Source: JAHFDS01 sp964593795
GTDB taxonomy: Bacteria > Myxococcota_A > Polyangia > JAHFDS01
DNA length: 64,000 nt
Assembly: GCA_964593795.1 (NCBI GenBank)
Contig: CAZQJC010000149.1
Coordinates: 1 to 64,000, forward strand
Reading direction: 5' to 3'
The translations under genes and the position numbers were made by a program. Shown here piece after piece: positions 33,979-42,947 of this stretch. The stretch's first letter is position 1. Each line of letters starts with the position of its first letter. The notes beneath the pieces were generated by a model. That model was not told the origin of the DNA. It saw only the letters and a list, made by a program, of their open reading frames with translations, and did not search any database.

Positions 33979-35340
33979 TCAGAGGGCGCGGGGTGAGGCG
34001 GCGGCGCCGCCCTTGAGGTCGTCGGGCTTCTTGCGCAGGCGGTCGATCAAGAACTTCCGCACGAGGAGGATCTCCGGCCGGCCCTTGACCTGCACGTAGT
34101 AGTCCGTCGAGTCCTTGAGGCCGCCCACCGTCAACGTCAGGCCGTCGCCCTTCTTGGTACGCACGGTGGCCGTCATCGAGGGCTTGCCGAGGCCCGTGAC
34201 CTTGGGGTCCTTCGTGTCGGCGAAGGCCCAGGCCTTGAAGCTCGCGAACGACGACGCGACTGCCTTGGTCTTGACCGGGTCGGACTCGCCCTTGGGCCTG
34301 GTCATCTTGAACGTCTCGCCGCTGCGCTCGAGCGTGAACCCGACGCCGTCGGTCCCCGTCACGTCGAGCTTCGCGACGTCGTCGACCTTGATGTCGGCGA
34401 TGGTCTTCTCGCGCAGGTCGATGGGCTTGGACAGCAGGCGCTCGATGCCGAACTTCCGCACGAGGAACACCTCAGGCGCGAGGTTCGAGCGCACGTAGTA
34501 GTCGTCGCCCTTGGCCTTGCCGAGGGTGATGGTGATCGTCTTGCCGTCCTTGAGCTTGACGCTGACCTGCTTTGCGGAGGGCGGCTCGAGGCCGGCGTCC
34601 GCGAGCGAGACGCCGTCGGCGAAGTCGCTGGCGCGGAGCGAGGTCAGCCCGCTGACGATCCCCTGCATGACCTCGGCGTCGACGAGGGCGAGCGGCACGG
34701 TGGTGCTCGTGGCGCGCCAGGTGGACGGCTTGCCCTCGACCTTCTCCTCGACGAGGGTCACCTTGCCGTCGGGGCCCGAGAGCGAGATCTCGGTGATGTC
34801 CTCGCGCTTGATCGCGGCGATGGTCTTCTCGCGCCAGGCCTTGGCGTCCTTGGCGAAGAGGTACTTGATCGCGCCCTGCACCTGCCAGACGTCGTTCTTG
34901 CCGGGCTGCCGGACCATCGTCTGGCTGCCGGCGGCCTTGCCGACGAGCAGCTCCACGAGGACCTTGCCGTCCTTGTCGCTGCCCACCACCTTGACCGCCC
35001 GATCCTCGGCGAGCTCGAGGTCGGCGTGCCGCGCGGGCTGGTCGGTGACGAGGCTCCCGAACTCGAGCTGCTCGAGCTTCTCGGCGGCGGTCTTGGCGGC
35101 CTGCTCGTCCGCGGCTGCGGCGATCGGCTCGAGGAGCTTCCAGGTGCCGTCCTTCTTGAGGTGCGAGGTCTTGCCCTCGAGCGTCACCTTGAGATCGACG
35201 ATGGTGTCCTTGGCGATGGCGGGGATGGGCCTCGGGCGCGGGCCGCTGAGCTCGCCCTTCTCGGGCCGCCGCTGCGACAGGATCGCGGCGCCGACGATGG
35301 CGAGGCACGCGACGAGCAGGATGAGCGTCTTTCTCGACAT
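33979..35340 (-). CDS. DUF4340 domain protein of the Gld-like ABC system
   Basis: The 453-residue protein has one N-terminal membrane helix (TLILLVACLAIVGAAIL). It then consists of three or four repeated DUF4340 modules of about 120 residues. Repeated signatures are KDTIVDLKVTLEGKT, REDITEISLSGPDGKV and VDDVAKLDVTGTDGVG, each followed by a YYVRSNLAPEVFLVRKF-type strand. It is the last gene of an operon with an ABC ATPase, permease and GldG-like protein, the standard context of DUF4340. Its exact role is not known; it is probably a periplasmic part of the transporter complex. It starts two bases after the GldG stop. Confidence 0.85.
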   Translation of the reverse strand: MSRKTLILLVACLAIVGAAILSQRRPEKGELSGPRPRPIPAIAKDTIVDLKVTLEGKTSHLKKDGTWKLLEPIAAAADEQAAKTAAEKLEQLEFGSLVTDQPARHADLELAEDRAVKVVGSDKDGKVLVELLVGKAAGSQTMVRQPGKNDVWQVQGAIKYLFAKDAKAWREKTIAAIKREDITEISLSGPDGKVTLVEEKVEGKPSTWRATSTTVPLALVDAEVMQGIVSGLTSLRASDFADGVSLADAGLEPPSAKQVSVKLKDGKTITITLGKAKGDDYYVRSNLAPEVFLVRKFGIERLLSKPIDLREKTIADIKVDDVAKLDVTGTDGVGFTLERSGETFKMTRPKGESDPVKTKAVASSFASFKAWAFADTKDPKVTGLGKPSMTATVRTKKGDGLTLTVGGLKDSTDYYVQVKGRPEILLVRKFLIDRLRKKPDDLKGGAAASPRAL

Positions 35341-35342
35341 GT

Positions 35343-36977
35343 CTACTCCAGCGTGGTGGACGCGCGGCGCGAGCGCCGCAGCCGCCAGCGAATGATGCCG
35401 TAGGCGCAGAGGACGAGCGGCAGCCCGAGCGAGTTGCCGTAGCGTGCCAGCATCGGGGCTGACTCCGAGCCCACGGTGAGCGGGCGCGCCTGCAGCGTCT
35501 TGCCGCGCACGCCGATGAGCGCCTCGTCCTGCAGGAGCCAGTCGACGGCGTTCATCATGAAGAGGAAGTTCGCCTGCATGGCCTGGCGAGGCCCGTGCTG
35601 GAACTGCTCGTCGCTGGCGAAGTCGGAGTCGCCCACCACGAGCAGGCGCACCGGCGCCGCGCTCTCGGTGACGAGGCCCGGCTCGCTGGCCGCTGCTCCC
35701 TTGGCAAAGGCGCTCGGGAGCTTGCCCTCGTACGCGTAGCCGAACGTGTAGATCTCGCGCTTGTCGGCGGGCTTCTGCTTCATCTCCTGCTGCGGGTCGT
35801 AGAGGAAGAAGCCGGTCTGGTGCCAAGCCTTGGCGGTGGAGCGCGCGAGCGCGACGGCCTTGCCGGGCGCCTTGCCGTCCTTGAGGTCACCCGCGAGCTC
35901 GACCGAGCTCGAGAACGGGAACACGATGCCCTTGATCTTCTCGGTCACGCGGTGCGACGCCGCGATGTCCGTGGCGACGGGGTACATGGGCTGGTTGACG
36001 AAGTAGAGCTGTCCGCCGATGACCGCCGCGGCCTGGACGTTCTGCTCGTCGTTGATCATGTCCTCGTTCACCTTGAAGCCGTAGGCGCCGAGCATCGCCT
36101 CGAGCCCGTGCTCGTTCTTCTTGCCGAACTTGGGCGGCGCCGGCTGGCCCGGCATCTGCTGGCCGGCCTGGGGCGAGTCGAGCGTCATGCCGTCGACGAA
36201 GAAGGCGACGCTCTTGCCCTTCATGAGGAAGGCGTCGATCTCCTTGCGGGCGGGCTCGCTCAGGGGCTGCTTCGGCCCGAAGACGAGGAGCGCGTCCACG
36301 TCGTCGGGGATCTTGATGGAGTCGGTGCCCCCCATGTTGACCGCGGTGACCTCGTAGTCCTGCAGGCCCGACTGCACGGCGCGCAGGCCGTTCGAGAGGT
36401 CGCCGCAGCCGAAGCCCGAGACCACGCCGAGCTTCTTCTTCTTGACCGTCAGGCGGCGGAGGATCGACGAGACCTGGTACTCGAGGCCTTCCTGCGCGCC
36501 GATCTGCGGGATCTTGTCGGTCTTGTCGCCGTACTCGAACGCGATGCCGAGGTACGTGGACTTGACGGCGACCTTCTCCTTCTCGATCTCCTGGAGACGC
36601 AGCTTGGGCACGCCGAGGCGCGTCGCGTCCTCCTCCCCCTTCTTGTCCTCCGCGGGGTCGATCGACTCCCACTGGAACTTCCCGCCCGAGGCCGCCTTGT
36701 ACTCGTCGAGCAGGTCGCGCAGGTAGCGGCCCACCTGCGCGAAGCGCGCCGGCTGGTCCTTCGAGATGAACGCCTTGACGAGGACGCGGTCCGGCAGGTT
36801 CTTCGCGAGGTCCTTGGACGCCTGCGAGAGCGTGTAGACCTTGTCCTCGGTGAGGTCCACGCGGCCGAAGACGCGCACGCCGACCACGTTGATCGCGACG
36901 AGGATGCCGATGAGGAGCAGGATCTGGACGACGGCGTTGGCGCCGCTCTTGAGCTTCTTCTGCTTGGTGGTGGTCAT
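35343..36977 (-). CDS. gldG: GldG-family ABC-type auxiliary protein
   Basis: The 544-residue protein begins with a membrane helix (AVVQILLLIGILVAINVVGV), then GRVDLTEDKVYTLSQASKDL, the classic GldG/ABC_transp_aux opening. A long periplasmic domain includes LGVVSGFG and DVDALLVFGPKQPLSEP. A C-terminal membrane helix near the end is followed by a basic tail. GldG-type proteins partner with GldA/GldF-like ABC transporters in gliding or polysaccharide export; the function in this organism is inferred. GGAGG five bases before ATG 36977 fixes the start and overlaps the permease stop codon. Confidence 0.87.
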   Translation of the reverse strand: MTTTKQKKLKSGANAVVQILLLIGILVAINVVGVRVFGRVDLTEDKVYTLSQASKDLAKNLPDRVLVKAFISKDQPARFAQVGRYLRDLLDEYKAASGGKFQWESIDPAEDKKGEEDATRLGVPKLRLQEIEKEKVAVKSTYLGIAFEYGDKTDKIPQIGAQEGLEYQVSSILRRLTVKKKKLGVVSGFGCGDLSNGLRAVQSGLQDYEVTAVNMGGTDSIKIPDDVDALLVFGPKQPLSEPARKEIDAFLMKGKSVAFFVDGMTLDSPQAGQQMPGQPAPPKFGKKNEHGLEAMLGAYGFKVNEDMINDEQNVQAAAVIGGQLYFVNQPMYPVATDIAASHRVTEKIKGIVFPFSSSVELAGDLKDGKAPGKAVALARSTAKAWHQTGFFLYDPQQEMKQKPADKREIYTFGYAYEGKLPSAFAKGAAASEPGLVTESAAPVRLLVVGDSDFASDEQFQHGPRQAMQANFLFMMNAVDWLLQDEALIGVRGKTLQARPLTVGSESAPMLARYGNSLGLPLVLCAYGIIRWRLRRSRRASTTLE

Positions 36978-36979
36978 GG

Positions 36980-37690
36980 CTACCTCCACTTCCGGCTCTC
37001 GAGGGAGTACGTCGCGGCGGTCAGGCAGCCGATGATGAGGCTGCCGTAGTAGAGGAGGTCACGGGTGTCGACCACGCCGCGCGCGATGTTCTGGAAGTGC
37101 GTGTCGAGCGAGATGAACTCGAGGAACGGCTGCAGGGCCTTGGGCGCCAGCACCGAGAGGCGGCCCAGGATGAAGAGCGAGAACGAGATGCCCCAGGCCA
37201 GGATGAACGCGACGATCTGCGAGCGCGTCCACGACGAGGCCATCAGGCCAATCGCGAGGTAGCTGCCGCCCATGAGCACGAGCCCGAGGTAGCCGCCGAT
37301 GACGGGGCCCTTGTCGAGCTGGCCGAAGCTCGCGACGGTCAATGGGTACGCGAGCGTGAGGCCGAGCGCGACGCCGAGCAGGCCCACCGCGCCGAAGAAC
37401 TTGCCGATGACGACCTGCCAGTCCGTGAGCGGCAGCGTGGCCAGGAGCTCGAACGTGCCCTGGCCGCGCTCCTTGGCGAGGAGGCGCATCGTGATCGCGG
37501 GCGCGAAGAACGTGAGCGCGAGCGGCGCCCAGCCGAAGAACGGGCGCAGGTCCGCGTTGTTCTCGAGGAAGAGCTGCGAGAAGAACATGAAGCCCGAGAA
37601 CAGCAGGAAGACGGTGATGACGATGTACGCGATCGGCGAGTTGAAGTACGTGCCGAGCTCGCGCCTTGCGATGGTCAGTGACTTGCTCAT
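36980..37690 (-). CDS. gldF: GldF/ABC-2-type permease
   Basis: The 236-residue protein has six hydrophobic helices and begins SLTIARRELGTYFNSPIAYI, typical of ABC-2 permeases of the NosY/GldF group. The conserved RLLAKERGQGTFELLATLPLTDWQ segment follows the first two helices. It should form the membrane channel with the ATPase encoded 14 bases upstream. AGGGGA precedes the ATG at 37690. A longer in-frame opening upstream is not supported because it would cover the ATPase gene. Confidence 0.9.
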   Translation of the reverse strand: MSKSLTIARRELGTYFNSPIAYIVITVFLLFSGFMFFSQLFLENNADLRPFFGWAPLALTFFAPAITMRLLAKERGQGTFELLATLPLTDWQVVIGKFFGAVGLLGVALGLTLAYPLTVASFGQLDKGPVIGGYLGLVLMGGSYLAIGLMASSWTRSQIVAFILAWGISFSLFILGRLSVLAPKALQPFLEFISLDTHFQNIARGVVDTRDLLYYGSLIIGCLTAATYSLESRKWR

Positions 37691-37704
37691 GATGGATCCC
37701 CTGC

Positions 37705-38676
37705 CTACGCCTTGGGCCCGCCGACGCCGTCGTCGCGCGTGAGCTTTCTGAACACGTCCTCGAGCGACGCGGCCTGGCGCTGCAGCTCGAGGAGCGACCA
37801 GCCGTTGTCGACCGCGGCGCGGAAGAGCGGCTTGCGAAGATCGCCCGAGCCGCTGCCGTCCACCGTGAACTGGTACGTGCCGGACTCGCCGTCGGCCTCC
37901 GCGCAGCGGGCGACGCCCGAGAGCTGGCCGAGCTTCTCGGCGATGGCGGCCTTGGGCGTGCCGTTCTGCTCGATGACGACGCGGTAGCGGTTGCCGCGTT
38001 CGCGCGCGCCGAGCTCGTCGGGCGTGCCGTCGGCGACCAGCTTGCCGCCCGCGATGATGACCACGCGGCTGCACGTCGCCTGGACCTCGGGCAGGATGTG
38101 CGTGGACAGGATGACCGTGCGCTCGCGCCCGACCTCCTTGATGAGCTGGCGGATCTCGACGATCTGATTCGGGTCGAGGCCGCTCGTGGGCTCGTCGAGG
38201 ATGACGATCTTGGGCTCGTGGATCATGGCCTGCGCCAGGCCCACGCGCTGCCGGTAGCCCTTCGACAGCTCACCGATGAGCTTGCCGAGCATCGAGCCGA
38301 GGCCGCAGACGTCGACCATTCGCTTCAGGCGCGGGCGGCGTTCGGAGCGGGGCAGCTCGCGGATCGAGCAGATGAACTCGAGGTACTCGAGGACCGTCAT
38401 GTCCTTGTAGAGCGGCGTGTCCTCCGGCAGGTAGCCGAGGTTCTGCCGCACCTCGAGCGACTGCTCGTAGACGTCGAAGCCCGCGACGCGCGCCGTGCCC
38501 GCCGTGGGCGACAGGAAGCACGTCAGCATCTTCATCGTCGTGGACTTGCCGGCGCCGTTCGGACCGAGGAAGCCCAGCACCTCGCCTGACCGCACCTCGA
38601 AGCTGATCTGGTTCACGGCCCGGAAGCTGCCGTAGTCCTTGGTCAGCCCCTCGACCTGGATCATGACCTCGCTCAT
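37705..38676 (-). CDS. gldA: ABC transporter ATP-binding protein (GldA-like)
   Basis: The 323-residue protein has a complete nucleotide-binding domain: Walker A GPNGAGKSTT near residues 39-48, Q-loop region YLPEDTPLYKDMT, signature LSKGYRQRVGLAQ and Walker B VILDEPTSGLDP with a following THILPE switch. A C-terminal domain of about 90 residues (after residue 230) is as in NatA/GldA-type exporters. It is the first gene of the four-gene operon with the permease, GldG and DUF4340 proteins. A TTGACA-N17-TAACCG promoter lies 115 bases upstream. Confidence 0.92.
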   Translation of the reverse strand: MSEVMIQVEGLTKDYGSFRAVNQISFEVRSGEVLGFLGPNGAGKSTTMKMLTCFLSPTAGTARVAGFDVYEQSLEVRQNLGYLPEDTPLYKDMTVLEYLEFICSIRELPRSERRPRLKRMVDVCGLGSMLGKLIGELSKGYRQRVGLAQAMIHEPKIVILDEPTSGLDPNQIVEIRQLIKEVGRERTVILSTHILPEVQATCSRVVIIAGGKLVADGTPDELGARERGNRYRVVIEQNGTPKAAIAEKLGQLSGVARCAEADGESGTYQFTVDGSGSGDLRKPLFRAAVDNGWSLLELQRQAASLEDVFRKLTRDDGVGGPKA

Positions 38677-38791
38677 GTCTGTTCCATTCCGTGGTTGCCC
38701 TGTGAGAATTCAATGGGTTGTGGTCTTGCGCGCGACAACCCGCCCGCCCCGCCGTCTATTCCCGCAGCCGGACACGCCGGGCGGGGGCCTT

Positions 38792-38820
38792 CGGTTACAC
38801 GAGGGCGGAAGGGGTGTCAA
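38792..38820 (-). promoter_or_regulatory. Candidate sigma-70 promoter of the Gld-like operon
   Basis: On the minus strand a perfect -35 TTGACA (38820-38815) is followed after 17 bases by TAACCG (38797-38792). The -10 is a poor match. It points toward the ABC operon beginning at 38676, leaving a leader of roughly 110 bases. The divergent rRNA methyltransferase gene starts at 38896. Confidence 0.35.
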
Positions 38821-38895
38821 CCCGGCGCGGCGGGCGCGGGCGCGGACGCGGAGGGCCTTTGGGTGATCGGTGGGGCTCGTACTACCGTGCGGCCG

Positions 38896-40059
38896 ATGGC
38901 CAAGGTGCGCTTGCGCAAGGACCTGTCGCGGCACGTGCGGGCGGGGCACCCGTGGATCTTCGCCGACGCGCTCGTGGCGCGGCCCGCGGTGGCGACGGGC
39001 GCCGTGGTGGACGTCATGGGGACCGAGGGGCGGTTCCTCGCGAGGGGCCTTTACGACGCGGGCTCGCCGATCGCGGTGCGGGTGTTCTCGCTCGACGCGC
39101 GCGAGGGGGTGGATGCGGCGCTCGTGCGACGGCGGCTCGCGGAGGCGCTCGTCGCGCGGCGCGGGGTCATCGACCCGACGGAGACCGACACGTTCCGCTG
39201 GTGCAACGGCGAGGGCGACCTCCTGCCGGGTGTGGTGGTGGACGTCTACGCGCACGTGGCCGTGGTGCGGCTCGACGGCGACGCGGCGCGCGCGGTGCTG
39301 CCGTTCGTGGTGCAGGCGGTGGTGGAGCTCGGCCGTCCGCTCGGCGTGACGGCGGTGATCGAGCGCTCGCGCGGCGCGAAGAGCGCGGCGCTGCACGGCG
39401 AGCCGGTGTCGTCCGCGGTGCAGGTGCGGGAGCACGGCGTGCGCTTCGCGGTCGACGTGCTGCACGGCCAGAAGACCGGCAGCTTCCTCGATCAGCGCGA
39501 GAACCGGCGCGCGATCCGGCCGTTTTCGCGCGGCGAGGACGTCGCGAACCTGTTCTGCTACACGGGCGGCTTCTCCGTGCAAGCGGCGCTCGGCGGCGCC
39601 AGGCGCGTGTGGTCCGTGGACAGCGCGGCCGGCGCCCTGGCGAGCGCGCGCGACAACTTCGCGCTCAATGGCCTCGACCCCGGGAAGCACGCCTTCGACT
39701 GCGAGGACGTCTTCGCGTGGCTCGACCGGATGCGCGCCGAGGGCCAGCGCTTCGGGCTCGCCGTCGTCGATCCGCCGAGCTTCGCGCCGTCCGAGCGCAG
39801 CGTGGTGCGCGCGCTCGCCGCGTACCGGGATCTCTTCGCGGCGTCGTTGCAGGTGATCGAGGCGGGCGGCGTGCTGTGCGCGTCGTCGTGCTCGAGCCAC
39901 GTCGACGCCGAGGCCTTCCTCGGCACGCTGCGCGACGCGTCCGGCAAGGCGCGCCGGCCGCTGCGCGTGCTCGAGGTGCGCGGCCAGCCCGGCGATCACC
40001 CGACGCCGCCGGCCTTCCCCGAAGGGCGCTACCTCAAGTTCGTGGTCTGCCGCGTCTGA
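38896..40059 (+). CDS. rlmI: RlmI-like 23S rRNA cytosine-C5 methyltransferase
   Basis: The 387-residue protein has an N-terminal PUA domain (MAKVRLRKDLSRHVRAGHPWIFADA), an EEHEE-like linker with GEGDLLPGVVVDVY, and a class I methyltransferase domain. Motif I is DVANLFCYTGGFSVQAALGG, with VWSVDSAAGAL, and motif IV is VVDPPSF. Two cysteines in LCASSCSSH fit the C5-methylase mechanism. Homologues modify one cytosine of 23S rRNA; the exact target (RlmI or RlmO-like) is not provable here. The ATG at 38896 is the start that matches the PUA domain. Confidence 0.85.
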   Translation: MAKVRLRKDLSRHVRAGHPWIFADALVARPAVATGAVVDVMGTEGRFLARGLYDAGSPIAVRVFSLDAREGVDAALVRRRLAEALVARRGVIDPTETDTFRWCNGEGDLLPGVVVDVYAHVAVVRLDGDAARAVLPFVVQAVVELGRPLGVTAVIERSRGAKSAALHGEPVSSAVQVREHGVRFAVDVLHGQKTGSFLDQRENRRAIRPFSRGEDVANLFCYTGGFSVQAALGGARRVWSVDSAAGALASARDNFALNGLDPGKHAFDCEDVFAWLDRMRAEGQRFGLAVVDPPSFAPSERSVVRALAAYRDLFAASLQVIEAGGVLCASSCSSHVDAEAFLGTLRDASGKARRPLRVLEVRGQPGDHPTPPAFPEGRYLKFVVCRV

Positions 40060-40062
40060 CGC

Positions 40063-40548
40063 CTACCGGGCGTCGCACCAGCCGGCGGTGACGCGGAGCT
40101 GCGCGATCACCACGCGGCCGGGGCCGGTCTTCCGCAGCTCCACGCGCAGCGGCGGGGAGGTCCCGAGCCTCGGGACGGGGGAGGGCAGCTCGGCGCGCCG
40201 CTCTTCCCAGTGCATCGGCGTCAGGCTGAGCCGGCGTTCGTAGCCGTCGGTCGAGAACGTCGCCACGATGCGGTTGCCCGCGGGGATGTCGCCGGTGACG
40301 TAGAGGTGCAGGCAGGCGTCGAGCATGGCCGCGGGCACGGTCTGCGAGAGCACGACCGGGTCGCCCTCGAGCTGCACGCCACGATCGCTGTCGTGCCACG
40401 TGGGGATCGAGACGGCGCTGCCCTGGTCGACGGACCACGAGCACAGCCGGTCGCCGCACCAGAGGTCGAAGCTGCTGTCGCGGATGAGGTCGACCTCGCC
40501 GCCGCAGCCGAGCACGAGGAGCGCGACGAGGGCGAGCGCGCGCCTCAC
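40063..40548 (-). CDS. Hypothetical lipoprotein (161 aa)
   Basis: The short signal peptide ends in LLVLGCGG, a clear lipobox with Cys at residue 15. The remaining 145 residues form beta-strands typical of carbohydrate-binding or jelly-roll folds (DSSFDLWCGDRLCSWSV, ITATFST-like and RLSLTPMHWEERRAEL). Three cysteines lie in two likely disulfide positions. The GTG start at 40548 overlaps the stop of the upstream barrel gene by four bases (GTGA), so the two are translationally coupled. The function is not recognised. Confidence 0.75.
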   Translation of the reverse strand: MRRALALVALLVLGCGGEVDLIRDSSFDLWCGDRLCSWSVDQGSAVSIPTWHDSDRGVQLEGDPVVLSQTVPAAMLDACLHLYVTGDIPAGNRIVATFSTDGYERRLSLTPMHWEERRAELPSPVPRLGTSPPLRVELRKTGPGRVVIAQLRVTAGWCDAR

Positions 40549-41183
40549 CAGGCACCGCGCAGGCCGAGCGTCGCGAGCACGCCGCCCGCGTCATGGACGT
40601 CCTCGAGGAGGTTGCCGATGGTCGGCGCGTAGCTGTGGCCGACCTGTAGCTGGTAGCCGAGGAACGGCCAGACCATGTGGATCACGCCGGCGGCCTGCGA
40701 GACGTGCCAGCCGAGGTGGTTCTCGCCGCGCTGGCTCGGGGCCGCGCGCTGGTCGTAGCTCGTGTGCGCGCTCGTCGGACCGCCGGAGAGCTGCGCGAAC
40801 CACTCCACCGTGCGCGACGACGGCATCGACACGCGCAAGAGGAGGCCTGGCGCGAGCGTGAACCACGAGAACGTCTGCGTGGTGTGGAAGCCGCCCGCGT
40901 CGAGCGTGTCGCGGTCGAAGGCGCGCCGCTCGAGCAGGCGCGCCTCGACGCCGACGGCGAGGTGCCAGCCGATGGCGCGGACCACGGCGGCGCCGAAGCG
41001 GGCATCGGAGACGGGGCCCTCGCGGAAGCCGAAGGTGGTGAGGCGCGCGGTGTAGTCGTCGAGGCGGGCGGCAGCCTGGAGGCCGGCGCTGGCCTCGATC
41101 GCCCAGGTCGCGTCGGATGCGTCGGCGCGCGCGGGTACGGCGGTCGATGCGACGAGGAGCCAGGCGATCAGGGGGGCGCGCAT
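40545..41183 (-). CDS. Small outer-membrane beta-barrel-like protein
   Basis: The 212-residue protein starts with a signal peptide cleaved near VPARADA. It then shows alternating hydrophobic/polar strands with aromatic girdle residues (for example TFSWFTLAPGLLLRVSMP, VEWFAQLSGGP and VWPFLGYQLQVGHSY) typical of eight-stranded barrels. The final residue is Trp, not the usual Phe. It is coupled to the downstream lipoprotein, so the pair may form an envelope complex. Specific function is unknown. Confidence 0.7.
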   Translation of the reverse strand: MRAPLIAWLLVASTAVPARADASDATWAIEASAGLQAAARLDDYTARLTTFGFREGPVSDARFGAAVVRAIGWHLAVGVEARLLERRAFDRDTLDAGGFHTTQTFSWFTLAPGLLLRVSMPSSRTVEWFAQLSGGPTSAHTSYDQRAAPSQRGENHLGWHVSQAAGVIHMVWPFLGYQLQVGHSYAPTIGNLLEDVHDAGGVLATLGLRGAW

Positions 41184-41334
41184 GCAGGCGCGCGGTGCAA
41201 GGCGCGTGCTCCTCGCGGCGCGACCGCGAATCGCGCGCTTCGAGCGCAGGTGTGCCCGGATCCACACCGCGGATGTCGCGGTGGCGTCGGCGCTTCCGCT
41301 TCCCCTTGGCGCGTCGCCTCCGTATCCTGCGGCC

Positions 41335-42825
41335 GTGCGCCTTCGCGCGGCCTTGGTCGTGGTCCTCGTCGGTGTGCTCCTCGCGCTCGGCGCGGAGGCG
41401 AAGCCACGCAAGGCTGGCAGGCGCGAGACGGCCGGGGCGAAGCGCGAGGCGGCGGCGCTCGTGCGGCAGGCGGAGTTCCAGCGCAAGTCGGGCAAGGCGG
41501 CGGACGCCTACCGCAGCTACGAGGCGCTGCTCTCGCGCTTCAAGAAGCGCCTATCGAAGAAGCAGCGCCGGCAGGCCGAGCAGGCGCTGGTCGCGCTCCG
41601 CTCGTGGACCGCGGTGCTGCGCTTCTCGCAGCCGCCCGGGCCGGCCGCCACGATCACGCTCGACGGCGCCACGGTGGAGGCGCCGTCGCGTCCGCTGCGC
41701 GTCGATCCTGGTCGCCACACGGTGCAGGCCACGCGCGCGGGCGCCGATCCGTTCGCGTCGGTGGTGCAGCTCGCGCCGGGTCAGGACGAGACCGTGGAGA
41801 TCAAGCTCGCGGCCGAGTCGCGCGGGGGCCTCATCGCGGTGCGGGAGCGCACGGGCGCGGACGTCGCGGTGGTGATCGACGGGCGCGAGGTGGGGCCCGC
41901 GCCCTGGGAGGGCGAGCTCGAGCCGGGGCGCCACGTCGTCGAGGCGCGCGGCGCGCGGCACGAGGCGGCGTCGGCGAGCGTGGACGTGCAGCGCCGCGGG
42001 CGCATCGAGATCGAGCTCGTGGCGGTGCAGGTGCGCGAGCACGTCAAGCTCGCGAGCGCGACCGAGGGCGCGTCGATGCTGCTCGACGGCCAGCCGCAGG
42101 CGTTGCCGTTCGACGGCCCGCTCGCGCTCGGCAAGCACTCGCTCGAGCTCTCGGCGCCGGGGCATCGCAAGCTCGCGCGCGCGCTCGACGTCGCCGCGGG
42201 CAAGCCCCTCGACGAGCGGCTGGTGCTCGAGCGCGAGGTCGCGGCCGCGGCGGCGGTCGCGGCGGTGCCCGTGGTGACCGAGCCGGAGAGGCGCAACCGC
42301 TTCGGCGTCCTCGCGAGCGGGGGCTTCCCGCGCGTGCTGCAGGCGGAGGCGAGCCTGCGCCTCAAGGACGTGGTCGCGATCGGGTTCGAGTGGAGCTACC
42401 TGCCCGAGCTGACGCTCGCGGACATCAGGTTCCACATGACGAGCTACCAGGGGACGCTGCGCTGGTCTCCGTGGCGCGGCGCCTTCCACGTCGGCGTCGG
42501 CGGCGGCGTGCAGTCGTACGCCTCGTCGTCGGGCAGCACGGTCACGCGCGCGCGCATCGACGTGCTGCAGCCCATCGTCAGCCCGCACCTCGGCTGGCAC
42601 TGGGTGTTCAAGTCGGGGCTCACGCTCGGGGTCGACGTCGGCGTGCAGCTCGTCCTCGCCTCGGATCCGAAGGCGACGCTCCACGATGCGAGCGGGCGGC
42701 CGCTCGACGAGGCGACGCTCGACGACGACGCCCGGGGGATCCGGACCGACGCGCAGGACCTCGCCTCGCAGATCGTGACGACGCCGCTACCCACGCTGAG
42801 CCTCAAGCTCGGGTGGTATCTCTAG
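41335..42825 (+). CDS. PEGA-domain protein with a C-terminal barrel-like region
   Basis: The GTG at 41335 starts a signal peptide (LVVVLVGVLLALGAEA). A helical basic region (about residues 25-85) with TPR-like pattern follows. Three PEGA-like repeats lie at about residues 100-300 (ATITLDGATVEAPSRPLRVDPGRHTV; VVIDGREVGPAPWEGELEPGRHVVEA; SMLLDGQPQALPFDGPLALGKHSLEL). The last 170 residues look like outer-membrane strands (FHVGVGGGVQSYA; TLSLKLGWYL). Total length is 496. PEGA domains are common in myxobacterial envelope proteins and are thought to contact cell-wall polymers. It is divergent from the barrel/lipoprotein pair. Confidence 0.75.
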   Translation: MRLRAALVVVLVGVLLALGAEAKPRKAGRRETAGAKREAAALVRQAEFQRKSGKAADAYRSYEALLSRFKKRLSKKQRRQAEQALVALRSWTAVLRFSQPPGPAATITLDGATVEAPSRPLRVDPGRHTVQATRAGADPFASVVQLAPGQDETVEIKLAAESRGGLIAVRERTGADVAVVIDGREVGPAPWEGELEPGRHVVEARGARHEAASASVDVQRRGRIEIELVAVQVREHVKLASATEGASMLLDGQPQALPFDGPLALGKHSLELSAPGHRKLARALDVAAGKPLDERLVLEREVAAAAAVAAVPVVTEPERRNRFGVLASGGFPRVLQAEASLRLKDVVAIGFEWSYLPELTLADIRFHMTSYQGTLRWSPWRGAFHVGVGGGVQSYASSSGSTVTRARIDVLQPIVSPHLGWHWVFKSGLTLGVDVGVQLVLASDPKATLHDASGRPLDEATLDDDARGIRTDAQDLASQIVTTPLPTLSLKLGWYL

Positions 42826-42910
42826 CGCCTCGCTGCGCCTCCCTGCGCTCGGCTCGTGGGAGCGGGTTCGGCGGCTGAGAATTTTGTAGGAAGAACTGCG
42901 TTTGCTACAT

Positions 42911-42922
42911 CACAGCGCTGTG
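42911..42922. promoter_or_regulatory. Perfect 12-bp palindrome CACAGCGCTGTG
   Basis: The palindrome lies 25 bases before the ATG of the next lipoprotein gene, in a locally AT-richer stretch. A TATGGT hexamer follows at 42934-42939 and could be a -10. It is a plausible operator, but no regulator is known. Confidence 0.35.
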
Positions 42923-42947
42923 CGCGGAAATGCTATGGTCGGACCAG

